This document shows, in pieces, positions 16,633 to 25,455 of a stretch of 64,000 nt of DNA. A program made the translations under genes and the position numbers. The notes below the pieces were generated by a model that did no database searches, was not told the DNA's origin, and saw only the letters and a program-made list of their open reading frames with translations. The stretch is from the NCBI RefSeq assembly GCF_025628885.1, contig NZ_JAOTIF010000001.1, forward strand, positions 434,001 through 498,000. Direction: 5' to 3'. Each line of letters starts with the position of its first letter. The stretch's first letter is position 1. Source of the stretch: Paraflavisolibacter caeni (GTDB lineage Bacteria > Bacteroidota > Bacteroidia > Chitinophagales > Chitinophagaceae).

Positions 16633-17679
16633 TTAGCCCTTATTCGCTAATTGACCGCAGGCGGCGTCGATGTCTTTACCGCGGCTGTGGCGCAGGCGGG
16701 CGTTGACTTTATTTTTCTCCAGATAACTCATGAATTCTGACATGCGCTCTTCGGAAGGTTTTTCGAACTTAGCAAAGTCGATCGGGTTGTATTCGATAAT
16801 ATTTACCAGGTCGGCAGGCACCTGGCGATAGATCTTGATCAGTTCGTCAGCGTCCTTTTTGCTGTCGTTGAAATTGTTAAAGAGAATATATTCTAAAGTG
16901 ATCTCATTTTTTGTTTGCTTATAAAAATGATTCAGCGCATCCACTATTGCTTTCAGGTTGTTGGTTTCATTGATGGGCATGATCTCATTACGCTTCGTAT
17001 CGTTAGCGGCATGAAGTGAAAGAGCCAGTTTAAAGCGAACCTGATCATCTCCAAGCTGTTTGATCATTTTTGCTACACCAGCAGTGGATACAGTTATGCG
17101 GCGAGGACTCATGGCTAATCCATCTTCTGCAGTTATCCGCTCAATAGCTTTTAACACATTCTTATAGTTCAGCAGCGGTTCACCCATTCCCATAAACACA
17201 ATGTTAGAAAGTTTCTTTCCATATATTTTTTCACTTTCCTTGTTCAATAGAACAACTTCGTCGTAGATCTCGTCAAAGTCAAGGTTACGTTTTCTTTCGA
17301 TATAGCCAGTAGCACAAAAGCGGCAACTTAAGGAGCAACCAATTTGGGAAGAAACGCAAGCCGTATTGCGGCTATCCGTTGGGATCAATACGCCTTCGCA
17401 TAAATGCCCTTCATGGGTTTTAAAACGGGTTTTAATGGTGCCGTCCTCGCTGTATTGAGTGGCATCCATGGTAATAGCAGGCAAAAAAAAGTTGTCGCCC
17501 AGCTTTTGGCGCAGGTCTTTACTCAGGTTGCTCATGTCGGCAAAGCTTTGTGCCCCTTTTTGCCAAAGCCATTCCCACACCTGTTTAGCCCGGAATTTCT
17601 TTTCGCCTATGGCTTCGAAGTATTGTTCCAGTTCGGTTATCGATAAGTGCCTGATGTTTTTGCTTGCAGTTTTTACCAT
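16633..17679 (-). CDS. rlmN: Dual-specificity 23S rRNA (A2503)/tRNA (A37) C2-methyltransferase
   Basis: RlmN is a radical-SAM enzyme that methylates C2 of A2503 in 23S rRNA and A37 in some tRNAs. The 348 residues show the radical-SAM cluster motif SQIGCSLSCRFCATGYIER (Cx3Cx2C), a GMGEPLLNY motif, and the late cysteine in DIDAACGQL that forms the mechanistic methyl-carrier role. The N-terminal accessory domain (SITELEQYFEAIGEKKFRAK) is also typical. Length is normal. It is transcribed from 17679 leftward and has its own terminator. Confidence 0.97.
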   Translation of the reverse strand: MVKTASKNIRHLSITELEQYFEAIGEKKFRAKQVWEWLWQKGAQSFADMSNLSKDLRQKLGDNFFLPAITMDATQYSEDGTIKTRFKTHEGHLCEGVLIPTDSRNTACVSSQIGCSLSCRFCATGYIERKRNLDFDEIYDEVVLLNKESEKIYGKKLSNIVFMGMGEPLLNYKNVLKAIERITAEDGLAMSPRRITVSTAGVAKMIKQLGDDQVRFKLALSLHAANDTKRNEIMPINETNNLKAIVDALNHFYKQTKNEITLEYILFNNFNDSKKDADELIKIYRQVPADLVNIIEYNPIDFAKFEKPSEERMSEFMSYLEKNKVNARLRHSRGKDIDAACGQLANKG

Positions 17680-17783
17680 TCTGCAAAGATACCAAGAGGC
17701 GGGGAAGGGAACGCGTAGTTAACAGTAACTTTAGGAAAACCTAAGTTATATTTAAGCTGATTAAACCCATTAAACGTTCCCCC

Positions 17784-18971
17784 ATGCGAAATGTATATGT
17801 AATTGATGCAGTCCGGACGCCCATAGGAAAATATGGAGGCGTTTTAAGTACTGTTAGACCGGATGATTTACTTGCTCATGTAATTAAAGCTTTGATGGAG
17901 CGGAATAAAGGAGTTGATCCTAGTGAAATTGAGGATGTTATTGCCGGCGATGCTAACCAGGCAGGGGAAGACAATCGTAATGTTGGAAGAATGGCTGCTT
18001 TACTGGCCGGTTTGCCGGTAACTGTGGCCGGCAATACTGTTAACCGTTTATGTGCTTCTGGTTTGCAGGCTATCATGGATGCTTCCAGGCAGATCATGTG
18101 TGGAGATGCCGAACTGATTATAGCCTGTGGTGTGGAAAGTATGAGCAGGGCACCGTTTGTAATGGAAAAGGCTGAAGCTCCATTCCAGCGTACTGTAGAG
18201 GTGGCAGATACTACTCTAGGCTGGAGATTTAAGAATGATAAGCTGACCAGTTTGCATTATCCTTATAGTATGGGTGAAACTGCTGAAAATGTAGCCAAAA
18301 AATGGAAGATATCCAGAAAAGCACAGGATGAATTTGCCTTGCAATCCCAGGAGAAATATTTTACTGCTTTAGCAAAGGGAAAATGGAAAAAAGAAATGAT
18401 AGGAGTAGAAATTGATGCTACGGGAAAATGGGTGGATTCTGATGAGCACCCCCGGAAAACTTCAATGGAAAAGCTGGCTTCCTTGAAACCTGCTTTTGTA
18501 GAAGATGGAACAGTAACAGCCGGGAATTCATCCGGCATCAATGATGGGGCTGCGGCCGTATTGCTCGCAAGTGAGGGTGCTGTTCGAAAATATGGTTTAC
18601 AACCTTTGGCAAAAGTGATTTCAATGGCTGTTGCCGGTGTCGATCCTGCTATTATGGGTATCGGTCCTGTCCCCGCGACACAAAAGGCATTGAAAAGGGC
18701 AAGTTTATCGATAGCAAACATTGGCCTTATTGAGCTGAATGAGGCTTTCGCCTCCCAATCGATTGCGTGTATTTATGAGTTGGGTATCGATCTGCAAAAC
18801 GTAAACGTGAATGGGGGTGCTATTGCTTTAGGACATCCGTTGGGGTGTAGTGGCGTGCGATTGACAACTACTTTATTGCATGAATTGAGGCGCAGGGGCA
18901 GTAAATATGGGTTGGCTACCATGTGTGTGGGGGTAGGGCAGGGGGCGAGTGTGATTTATGAAGCAGTTTAA
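17784..18971 (+). CDS. Acetyl-CoA C-acyltransferase (thiolase)
   Basis: Thiolases cleave 3-ketoacyl-CoA to acetyl-CoA plus a shortened acyl-CoA, or run in reverse. The 395-residue protein has the N-terminal active cysteine (NTVNRLCASGLQAIMDASRQ, Cys near 91), the histidine motif NGGAIALGHPLGCSGVR, and the C-terminal cysteine TMCVGVGQG. The early sequence GDANQAGEDNRNVGRMAALL resembles 3-oxoadipyl-CoA thiolases (PcaF/PaaJ) more than the general beta-oxidation type, but the substrate is not certain without context. No other degradation or fatty-acid genes flank it. It is a single-gene unit. Confidence 0.93.
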   Translation: MRNVYVIDAVRTPIGKYGGVLSTVRPDDLLAHVIKALMERNKGVDPSEIEDVIAGDANQAGEDNRNVGRMAALLAGLPVTVAGNTVNRLCASGLQAIMDASRQIMCGDAELIIACGVESMSRAPFVMEKAEAPFQRTVEVADTTLGWRFKNDKLTSLHYPYSMGETAENVAKKWKISRKAQDEFALQSQEKYFTALAKGKWKKEMIGVEIDATGKWVDSDEHPRKTSMEKLASLKPAFVEDGTVTAGNSSGINDGAAAVLLASEGAVRKYGLQPLAKVISMAVAGVDPAIMGIGPVPATQKALKRASLSIANIGLIELNEAFASQSIACIYELGIDLQNVNVNGGAIALGHPLGCSGVRLTTTLLHELRRRGSKYGLATMCVGVGQGASVIYEAV

Positions 18972-19002
18972 CGGCTTCAATATGGAGATTGAAGCCGTTA
19001 AA
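18967..19002. terminator. Bidirectional terminator between thiolase and hisS
   Basis: TTTAACGGCTTCAA (18967-18980) and TTGAAGCCGTTAAA (18989-19002) form a perfect 14-bp stem with an 8-base loop. The stem includes the thiolase stop codon and lies ten bases from the hisS stop, so it serves both convergent genes. Confidence 0.85.
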
Positions 19003-19011
19003 CCAAAGTTT

Positions 19012-20394
19012 TTATTTAGACAAGAAAGTAGCTAATTCTTCAAAAGGTATTTTTTGCTGTTCCCCTTTTTGCAGGTCTTTTACAGCGCAGATTTTTTCTT
19101 CTATTTCTTTACTGCCAATGATCACTACGTATGGAATGTTCTTCTTTTCGGCATATTTAAACTGCTTGTCCATTTTTGCTTGTTCATGGAATATCTCGGC
19201 GGCAATGCCTTCTTGTCTTACCTGCTGCAGTAACCGAAAAGCGGTTTTACTTTCTTCTAATCCTAAGTTGAAGAACAGGGCTTTTGTGCCCTGGGCAACG
19301 GTTTCCGGAAAGAGTTTTAATTCTTCCAATACGTCATATATCCTGTCTACTCCAAAGGAAATACCAGCGCCGGGAACATTAGGAACACCGAACAGTCCAG
19401 TCAGGTCATCATAACGACCGCCACCGCCAATTGAGCCGATCTTTACTTCTGCCGGGGCCTTGGCTTCGAAGATGATGCCTGTGTAATAGTTGAGGCCGCG
19501 GGCGAGGGTAAAGTCGATAGAAAGGTTAACAGTTTGAGGGTTGGAGTTTTGAGTTGAGCTGGTGAGGACGTATTCAATTTCCTCAATGCCTTTTTTGCCT
19601 GTACCTGAATTGGCGAGGAGCGTTTTGATTTGTGTTAGTTTCTCTTCATTGCTGCCATTGATGTTGAGATAGTTTTCAATTATGCTTATTTGATCACCAT
19701 TTAATCCCCTCTGGCTCAATTCTTCTTTTACTTTATCCAGGCCGATTTTATCCAATTTATCAATAGCAATGGTAATGTCAGTCATTTTATCGGCACCGCC
19801 ACATAATTCAGAAAGTGCGCTTAATATTTTACGTGAGTTGATGCGCAGGTCGTAATTGGTGAGGCCTAGCTTTATAAACGCCTGGTGGTAAATATTGACG
19901 AACTCTACCTCGTTGATCAGGGAGTTGCTGCCCACCACATCCGCATCGCACTGGTAGAATTCGCGATAACGACCTTTTTGTGGCCGGTCGGCGCGCCATA
20001 CGGGCTGTACCTGATAGCGTTTAAACGGAAAGGTGAGCTGTCCATGATTCATTGCTACATAACGCGCAAAAGGTATCGTCAGGTCATACTTTAATGCTCT
20101 TTCCGTGATGCCTTTGGTGTTTTTGCCCTGGAGCACTTTTTCAAAATCTTCTTTAGCTTGCTGGTGTTTAGCAGGGTTATCCAGGCCATTGTTTAAGATT
20201 TTAAAGATCAGCTTATCGCCTTCCTCACCGTATTTTCCCATTAAGGTATCCAGGTTTTCCATGGCGGGTGTTTCCAAAGGTTGAAAACCATACAACTCGA
20301 AGACGCTTTTAATTGTATTGAAAATATATTGCCTTTTACGAACTACTTCGGGTCCAAAGTCTCTTGTTCCCTGCGGAATATTTGGTTTAGCCAT
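19012..20394 (-). CDS. hisS: Histidine--tRNA ligase
   Basis: HisRS charges tRNA-His with histidine. The 460 residues show the class II motif 1 region, motif 2 (QVQPVWRADRPQKGRYREFY, about residues 118-137), the histidine-specific ARGLNYYTGIIFEAK (HisA motif), motif 3 (GAGISFGVDRIYDVL), and a C-terminal anticodon-binding domain (KALFFNLGLEES onward). The N-terminus PNIPQGTRDFGPEVVRKRQ is typical. Slightly longer than the E. coli enzyme because of an insertion in the middle region. It is preceded by a phosphatase gene with 48 bases between them. Confidence 0.97.
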   Translation of the reverse strand: MAKPNIPQGTRDFGPEVVRKRQYIFNTIKSVFELYGFQPLETPAMENLDTLMGKYGEEGDKLIFKILNNGLDNPAKHQQAKEDFEKVLQGKNTKGITERALKYDLTIPFARYVAMNHGQLTFPFKRYQVQPVWRADRPQKGRYREFYQCDADVVGSNSLINEVEFVNIYHQAFIKLGLTNYDLRINSRKILSALSELCGGADKMTDITIAIDKLDKIGLDKVKEELSQRGLNGDQISIIENYLNINGSNEEKLTQIKTLLANSGTGKKGIEEIEYVLTSSTQNSNPQTVNLSIDFTLARGLNYYTGIIFEAKAPAEVKIGSIGGGGRYDDLTGLFGVPNVPGAGISFGVDRIYDVLEELKLFPETVAQGTKALFFNLGLEESKTAFRLLQQVRQEGIAAEIFHEQAKMDKQFKYAEKKNIPYVVIIGSKEIEEKICAVKDLQKGEQQKIPFEELATFLSK

Positions 20395-20442
20395 TATTTA
20401 AGATTCATTAATCAATAGTAGAAAAATCAAATTCAGGTGAGG

Positions 20443-20916
20443 TCATTTGTTCATTTTCACGTCAGCATATTTGCTGATGATCTGTTCACATGCCTCATCA
20501 ATTATTTTAAATACTTCATGGTAACCTGGTTCAGTGCCATACCAAGGGTCGGGAACAGAAAGGTTTTTACCTGGTTGGAGTTCATTCATCAGCAGATCAA
20601 CTTTTGAGGAGTTGAATTTTTTGCCTGCGATCCAGCGAATTTCATCCAGCACGTCATCTGCCAAAGCATATATTTTGTCGAAGCGGTCAAAATCTTCCGG
20701 AACGAACTGCCTTGCCCGCTGGTGGCATATATCTATGCCATTCAGCCTGGCTACTTTTTGGGATAGTCGGTGTGGTGGCTCACCTATGTGGTAGCCATTT
20801 GTGCCTGCGCTTTCTATTACCCAGTTCAGTCCGGCTTTTTTGGCTTTGTGCTCCAGGATACCTTCAGCCATAGGGCTCCTGCAAATATTACCCAAACAAA
20901 CCATCAAAATTTTCAT
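20443..20916 (-). CDS. Low-molecular-weight protein tyrosine phosphatase
   Basis: These cysteine-based phosphatases remove phosphate from phosphotyrosine. The 157-residue protein has the P-loop MVCLGNICRSPMAEG at residues 5-19 (Cx5R, nucleophile Cys7), the IESAGTNGYHIGEPPH segment, and the general acid in VPDPWYG. Bacterial homologues often pair with tyrosine kinases of exopolysaccharide synthesis, but none lies nearby here. It is upstream of hisS on the same strand and may be cotranscribed with it. Confidence 0.95.
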   Translation of the reverse strand: MKILMVCLGNICRSPMAEGILEHKAKKAGLNWVIESAGTNGYHIGEPPHRLSQKVARLNGIDICHQRARQFVPEDFDRFDKIYALADDVLDEIRWIAGKKFNSSKVDLLMNELQPGKNLSVPDPWYGTEPGYHEVFKIIDEACEQIISKYADVKMNK

Positions 20917-21191
20917 GCTGCAAACTTACGAGATGAAGATTTTTTTATGGAAACTGCTTTTCAATGCATCTCAACAATAAGCTTACCGATAAATATTAAA
21001 TATTAATTTATGTACCGTTCAGTTTATTTATTGATGAGGTGTTTGGTAATTTGCAGCTCATTAGTACACTATCCATCATGTTTAGAAAGGATGCGCTTAT
21101 ATAGCTGCAATAAAATCTTTAGGCGAAAAATTGTTATTTTGCTTTTTTTGCCGGAAGAGCGATATTTAAACAGGCAATAGCAAATATTATT

Positions 21192-21428
21192 ATGAATGAT
21201 TATGAAAATGAAAAAAGAAAGCAGGTTTCGTTGATGCGTTCTATTTTAGATTATGGGATGGGAACAGTATTCTTTTTGATAGGATTGTATTTTATGTTAT
21301 ATGATATTTTAGATATCAATATATTTCCAAGAAAGCCTTCAGCCATGGACAAGCTGATCGGGCTTATATTTATAGCGTACGGAGGTTGGAGAATTTACAG
21401 GGGGTATAAGAAGAATTATTTTAGATAA
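21192..21428 (+). CDS. Small two-helix membrane protein, unknown
   Basis: This 78-residue protein has two predicted membrane helices (about 23-42 TVFFLIGLYFMLYDILDI, and 53-69 LIGLIFIAYGGWRIYRGY) joined by a short polar loop, and a positively charged C-terminus. No domain is recognised. It lies six bases upstream of a PstS-like lipoprotein gene and on the same strand as a TPR protein gene, so the three form a probable operon. Coupling to the PstS-like protein is inferred from position only. Confidence 0.7.
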   Translation: MNDYENEKRKQVSLMRSILDYGMGTVFFLIGLYFMLYDILDINIFPRKPSAMDKLIGLIFIAYGGWRIYRGYKKNYFR

Positions 21429-21434
21429 AGAGCC

Positions 21435-22361
21435 ATGAATTTTTTGCAAAAGATAAAATTGGTCTGCTTATTGGCGGCTGTAGTATTTTTCAATTCTAGC
21501 TGTGGTGGGTCAGACACATCAAATGAACCAGGTGAAACCTTAGAAGAAGGCACCATCCATGTCAGCGCCGATGAATCATTTCAGCCGGTAATTGACTCGC
21601 AAATAAAAGTATTTGAATCATCTTACCCTAATGCTAAAATCATTGTTCATTATAAGCCAGAGGCAGAATGCCTGAAGGATTTTGCTGTAGATAGCATTCG
21701 TATGGTCATTGCAACAAGAGGGTACACAGAGGCTGAGGAGAACTTTTTTTCAGACTCCTTAAAGCTGATGCCAAGGAAGATGACCATAGCCTATGATGCC
21801 ATTTCTGTCATTGTAAACCCTGCTTCTTCTGATTCAATGTTTACTATGGCAGAAATTAAAGATTTGCTAAAAGGTAATCTGAAGAAGAGTTTGGTACCGG
21901 TTTTTGATGGAGTGAAGGCTACCAGCACTGTGCGGTTTGTAATCGATTCCGTACTGCGGGGTGATCAGTTGGGTAGTAATGTAGTAGCTGCCCGCAGTAG
22001 TGAAGGCGTAATTGATTATGTGTCCAAAAACAAGGATGCTGTGGGTTTTATCGGGGTTAGTTGGATTGGGAATCCCCAGGACTCTTTACAAAGGTCTTTT
22101 TTGGAAAAAGTTAAGGTTGCGCATATAGAAAGTACAGACAATCCCGGTGGATATGTTCAGCCCTATCAGGCAAATATCTATGCCCGGCGTTACCCAATGG
22201 TACGAGATTTGGTTTATACATTAAAAGAAAGGAATGTAGGCCTGGGTAAAGGATTTGCCAATTTTTTAAGTGGGCAACGAGGACAACTTATTTTTAGAAG
22301 AGCTTTCCTGGTACCTGCTAAACTATCATTTAATGTAAGGCCTGCTACTTTGAGAGAATAA
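21435..22361 (+). CDS. PstS-like substrate-binding lipoprotein
   Basis: The 308-residue protein opens with a lipoprotein signal (LVCLLAAVVFFNSSCGGS, lipid-anchored Cys23). The body has the PBP-like/PstS fold features: SADESFQPVIDSQIKVFES, VIATRGYTEAEENFF, ISVIVNPASSDSMFTMAEIK and RAFLVPAK. PstS binds phosphate for the Pst ABC transporter, but no pstCAB genes accompany it. In many Bacteroidota, PstS-like genes of this kind sit with ExbB/ExbD/TonB and TPR genes, pointing to an envelope role other than phosphate import; that recollection is general knowledge and is not shown by this window. Confidence 0.8.
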   Translation: MNFLQKIKLVCLLAAVVFFNSSCGGSDTSNEPGETLEEGTIHVSADESFQPVIDSQIKVFESSYPNAKIIVHYKPEAECLKDFAVDSIRMVIATRGYTEAEENFFSDSLKLMPRKMTIAYDAISVIVNPASSDSMFTMAEIKDLLKGNLKKSLVPVFDGVKATSTVRFVIDSVLRGDQLGSNVVAARSSEGVIDYVSKNKDAVGFIGVSWIGNPQDSLQRSFLEKVKVAHIESTDNPGGYVQPYQANIYARRYPMVRDLVYTLKERNVGLGKGFANFLSGQRGQLIFRRAFLVPAKLSFNVRPATLRE

Positions 22362-22422
22362 TCTTAACAATTACAAAGTTTACCTGTTCAAATTTTTTAT
22401 CATCTTTAAAAGAAAAATCACA

Positions 22423-24126
22423 ATGAAGAAATCAGCAATAGTTTTATTTTTTGCTGCCCTTTTGTCCATTCAGGCATTTGCTCAAAGTGTACAGGATGGT
22501 ATCAATCACATTTATGCTGAAAGATACCAGAGTGCTAAATCTGTTTTCGAAAAAATGGTTGCTTCCAATCCCAATAACCTAGAGGCTGTTTATTGGCTGG
22601 GACGAACTTATCTTGATCAAGATTACGTTTCTGATGCCCGCGGTGTTTATGAAAAGGCTTTAGCTGCTAATGGCAATGCTCCATTGGTTTTAGCAGGTAT
22701 GGGTCAAGTGGAACTGTCAGAAGGCAAAGCTGCAGAAGCCAGGCAGCGCTTTGAAACTGCTATTACCCAGAGCAAGGGCAAGAAAGGTCAGGATCCTAAT
22801 GTATTAATTGCAATTGCCCGTGCAAATGTTGATGCATATACAGAAAAAGACAAGCATGGTGACCTGGATTATGCCATTTCAAAACTGAATGATGCGGCAA
22901 AAATAGCTCCGACTAATGCTACTATCTATTTGGCGCTTGGCGATGCTTACCGTAAAAAACATAATGGTGGTCAGGCGATTACCAATTATATGAAGGCAAC
23001 GCAGTTGGATCCAAAGTTTGCTGAGCCATATTACCGCATGGCTACATTATACAAAACACAGCAAAACTGGGATATCGTGACGGAGAATCTGAATAAGGCT
23101 CTTGCTGCCGATCCCAAGTTTGCGCCTGCATACCAGGAACTGTATTATTATTACCTGTTATATCAAAAAGATTTTGCCAAGGCAGAAGAGTATGCAAACA
23201 AATTTTTTTCCAGCTCAGATCCAAGTGTTGGAAATGATTATATCAAAGCGCAAACAGCTTTTGTTCAAAAGAAATATGATGAAGCTATCAGTGTAGGTAA
23301 ACAAATTGTATCTACTGCTGGTGAAAAAGTAAACCCCCGTGTTTTCCGTTTGCTTAGCTACAGCTATGTAGAAAAAGGTGATTCTGCAACTGCATGTCAA
23401 TATATAGGTCAGTTCTTTGCTAAGGCGAAAGAGGAAGATATAGCTGGTAATGATTATATTTTACAGGCAGATGCCTGCGGAAAGGATAATCCAGCTATCG
23501 TAAGAGAAAGCTATTACAAGGCTGTTACTATGGATAGTGTACTGGCTAACCAGTTAAAAATTTTAAATGCAGGCATCGAGCGTTTCAAGGCTGCTGGTAA
23601 GAAAGCGTATGAAGCTGATCTGAGATTATTGTCTTACCAGTTGAGAGATTCTGCAAAGGCCCAGCCTAACCCAACAGAATTGATCTCTTATATTGCGGTG
23701 CCTTATTACCAAGGTGGTGATTACGCGAAAGCCGACAGTATTTCAAAAATGTATATTGGCATTGCTCCGGACAGCATTTACGGACACTTGTGGAGTGCTC
23801 GTTCTCTAGCGCAGATGGATACAACGATGGAGCAAGGTTTGGCTATTCCTGCTTATGAGCAACTGTTGAACGTTGCCGCAAAGGATAAAGTAAAGTTTAA
23901 GACTTATGGTGTAGAAGCTGCAGGTTATCTTGGCGGTTATCATAACAATGTCAAGAAAGATAAGGATGCTGCGATAACTTACTTTAAAAAAGGATTGGAG
24001 TTCGATCCGGAAAATGCAAATCTTCAGAAGTATATTAGTCTTTTGAGTAAACCTGCTGCGCCCGCTAAGAAACCTGATACAAAGAACAAATCAGAGAAAG
24101 GGAAGGTGAAGACCACCGGTAAGTAG
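22423..24126 (+). CDS. Periplasmic tetratricopeptide repeat protein
   Basis: TPR proteins are scaffolds for protein-protein contacts. This 567-residue protein has a signal peptide (KKSAIVLFFAALLSIQAFAQ) and many TPR-like helix pairs, for instance NLEAVYWLGRTYLDQDYVSDA, AIYLALGDAYRKKHNGGQAI-type segments and FAEPYYRMATLYKTQQNW. The C-terminus is disordered and Lys-rich (KKPDTKNKSEKGKVKTTGK). It ends the probable three-gene operon with the small membrane protein and the PstS-like lipoprotein, and a strong terminator follows. The binding partner is unknown. Confidence 0.85.
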   Translation: MKKSAIVLFFAALLSIQAFAQSVQDGINHIYAERYQSAKSVFEKMVASNPNNLEAVYWLGRTYLDQDYVSDARGVYEKALAANGNAPLVLAGMGQVELSEGKAAEARQRFETAITQSKGKKGQDPNVLIAIARANVDAYTEKDKHGDLDYAISKLNDAAKIAPTNATIYLALGDAYRKKHNGGQAITNYMKATQLDPKFAEPYYRMATLYKTQQNWDIVTENLNKALAADPKFAPAYQELYYYYLLYQKDFAKAEEYANKFFSSSDPSVGNDYIKAQTAFVQKKYDEAISVGKQIVSTAGEKVNPRVFRLLSYSYVEKGDSATACQYIGQFFAKAKEEDIAGNDYILQADACGKDNPAIVRESYYKAVTMDSVLANQLKILNAGIERFKAAGKKAYEADLRLLSYQLRDSAKAQPNPTELISYIAVPYYQGGDYAKADSISKMYIGIAPDSIYGHLWSARSLAQMDTTMEQGLAIPAYEQLLNVAAKDKVKFKTYGVEAAGYLGGYHNNVKKDKDAAITYFKKGLEFDPENANLQKYISLLSKPAAPAKKPDTKNKSEKGKVKTTGK

Positions 24127-24195
24127 GTTTAGCCTTAAAAGTCGAAGTTCAAGGTTGTTCATATGCCATTTTGACCAATTTTGAGAAAATATAGA

Positions 24196-24223
24196 AAAAC
24201 CCTCCGTTAACGGAGGGTTTTTT
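24196..24223 (+). terminator. Terminator after the TPR gene
   Basis: AAAACCCTCCG and CGGAGGGTTTT form an 11-bp stem with a TTAA loop, followed by further T residues. It isolates the TPR operon from the nuo operon. Confidence 0.9.
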
Positions 24224-24273
24224 GGTGTCATAAAACCGTCAAAATATTAAATGAAAGATTACGAATACTCACT

Positions 24274-24281
24274 TATTTTTG
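24274..24281 (+). promoter_or_regulatory. Candidate -7 box of the nuo operon promoter
   Basis: TATTTTTG matches the Bacteroidota -7 consensus TAnnTTTG exactly and lies 18 bases before the nuoA ATG at 24299. No good -33 TTTG was found at the usual spacing, so this is tentative. If correct, the leader is short and the upstream in-frame ATG (24251) is not the start. Confidence 0.4.
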
Positions 24282-24298
24282 CATGCGATTTGAACAAT

Positions 24299-24709
24299 AT
24301 GCTCCATTTTTTACAAGCGAATCTCACGAAGGCCGTTACCGACGTGAATAGTGTTGAAAGTTATTTACCGGTTGGATTACAGCTTCTTTTTGCAGTCGGG
24401 CTCATTGGCCTATTGATGGTCGTTACCCACTTACTAGGTCCTAAACGTCACACTTCGGACAAACTGCAAACTTTCACCAGTGGTATAGAAAGTCATGGTG
24501 AAGCGCGACAGCCAATGGCAATTAAATATTTCCTAGTAGCCATTCTTTTTGTGTTATTTGATGTTGAAGTGATCTTTTTCTATCCTTATGCGGTGAATTT
24601 CAGAGGTTTGGGTTGGAGCGGTTTTTGGGCTGTAGTTATGTTTGTAGGCTTTTTTCTTTGTGGTTTTATCTACATCATAAAGAAAGGCGCCCTGGACTGG
24701 GAAGATTAG
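24299..24709 (+). CDS. nuoA: NADH-quinone oxidoreductase subunit A
   Basis: NuoA is a small membrane subunit at the junction of the peripheral and membrane arms of complex I. From ATG 24299 it has 136 residues with three membrane helices. The signature ESHGEARQPMAIKYFLVAIL and FVLFDVEVIFFYPYAV are clear. An ATG at 24251 would add 16 residues but lies upstream of a promoter-like box. It is the first gene of the complete nuoA-N operon. Confidence 0.95.
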   Translation: MLHFLQANLTKAVTDVNSVESYLPVGLQLLFAVGLIGLLMVVTHLLGPKRHTSDKLQTFTSGIESHGEARQPMAIKYFLVAILFVLFDVEVIFFYPYAVNFRGLGWSGFWAVVMFVGFFLCGFIYIIKKGALDWED

Positions 24710-24717
24710 TGCCCGAG

Positions 24718-24732
24718 TCCGCCTGAGGCGGA
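24718..24732. repeat. Short dispersed palindrome, TCCGCC-type
   Basis: TCCGCCTGAGGCGGA lies in the gap between nuoA and nuoB. It matches the palindromes at 16609-16623 and 33800-33814. Confidence 0.6.
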
Positions 24733-24839
24733 GGAATTGGATGGTTATAGAAAGAAGGTTCTTAATTTATTTATTAACAACAAAAGAAATTACCTGATCA
24801 GGAGTTAACGCAATGCTCCTTTAAGGTTTGGAGGTATTT

Positions 24840-25424
24840 ATGGCTCGTCCTGTAGCGTTTAATATAAATCAAAAGCCCCTGGTAGAGGACATCAGTGTCG
24901 CAAATATGCCAGAAGGATACCAAGGAGAAGGGTTTTTTGCGGCTAAGCTAAGCGATGTGGTAGGGTTGGCAAGGAAAAACTCCATTTGGCCTTTACCATT
25001 TGCTACTTCCTGCTGCGGTATTGAATTCATGGCTACCATGGCCTCTCACTATGATTTAGCCAGGTTTGGTTCTGAGCGTGTGGGCTTTTCGCCGCGCCAG
25101 TGCGATCTGCTGATGGTAATGGGGACTATTGCAAAGAAGATGGCACCAGTGGTTCGCCAGGTTTACCTGCAAATGGCAGAACCCCGTTGGGTTATGGCTG
25201 TTGGTGCCTGTGCGTGCAGCGGTGGCATATTCGATAGTTATAGTGTGTTGCAGGGTATTGACCAGGTTATACCTGTAGATGTGTATGTGCCCGGCTGTCC
25301 ACCAAGACCAGAAGCCATTATTGATGGGGTGATGCGTATTCAAGACCTCATTGGAAAAGAAAGTATCCGTCGCAGGAATGGCGAGCAGTACAAGCATTTA
25401 TTAGAAAGTTACGGAATACAATAA
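24840..25424 (+). CDS. nuoB: NADH-quinone oxidoreductase subunit B
   Basis: NuoB carries the terminal 4Fe-4S cluster N2 that passes electrons to quinone. Its 194 residues (ATG 24840) include the ligand motif FATSCCGIEFMATM, then CAC in GACACSGGIFDSYSV and the final cysteine in YVPGCPPRPEAIIDGV. An in-frame ATG at 24828 is possible but less conserved. An inverted repeat (AGGAG 24800-24804, CTCCT 24816-24820) precedes the gene. Confidence 0.96.
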   Translation: MARPVAFNINQKPLVEDISVANMPEGYQGEGFFAAKLSDVVGLARKNSIWPLPFATSCCGIEFMATMASHYDLARFGSERVGFSPRQCDLLMVMGTIAKKMAPVVRQVYLQMAEPRWVMAVGACACSGGIFDSYSVLQGIDQVIPVDVYVPGCPPRPEAIIDGVMRIQDLIGKESIRRRNGEQYKHLLESYGIQ

Positions 25425-25455
25425 CTAGCAAATCAGCTAAGGGAAAAATCAATCC

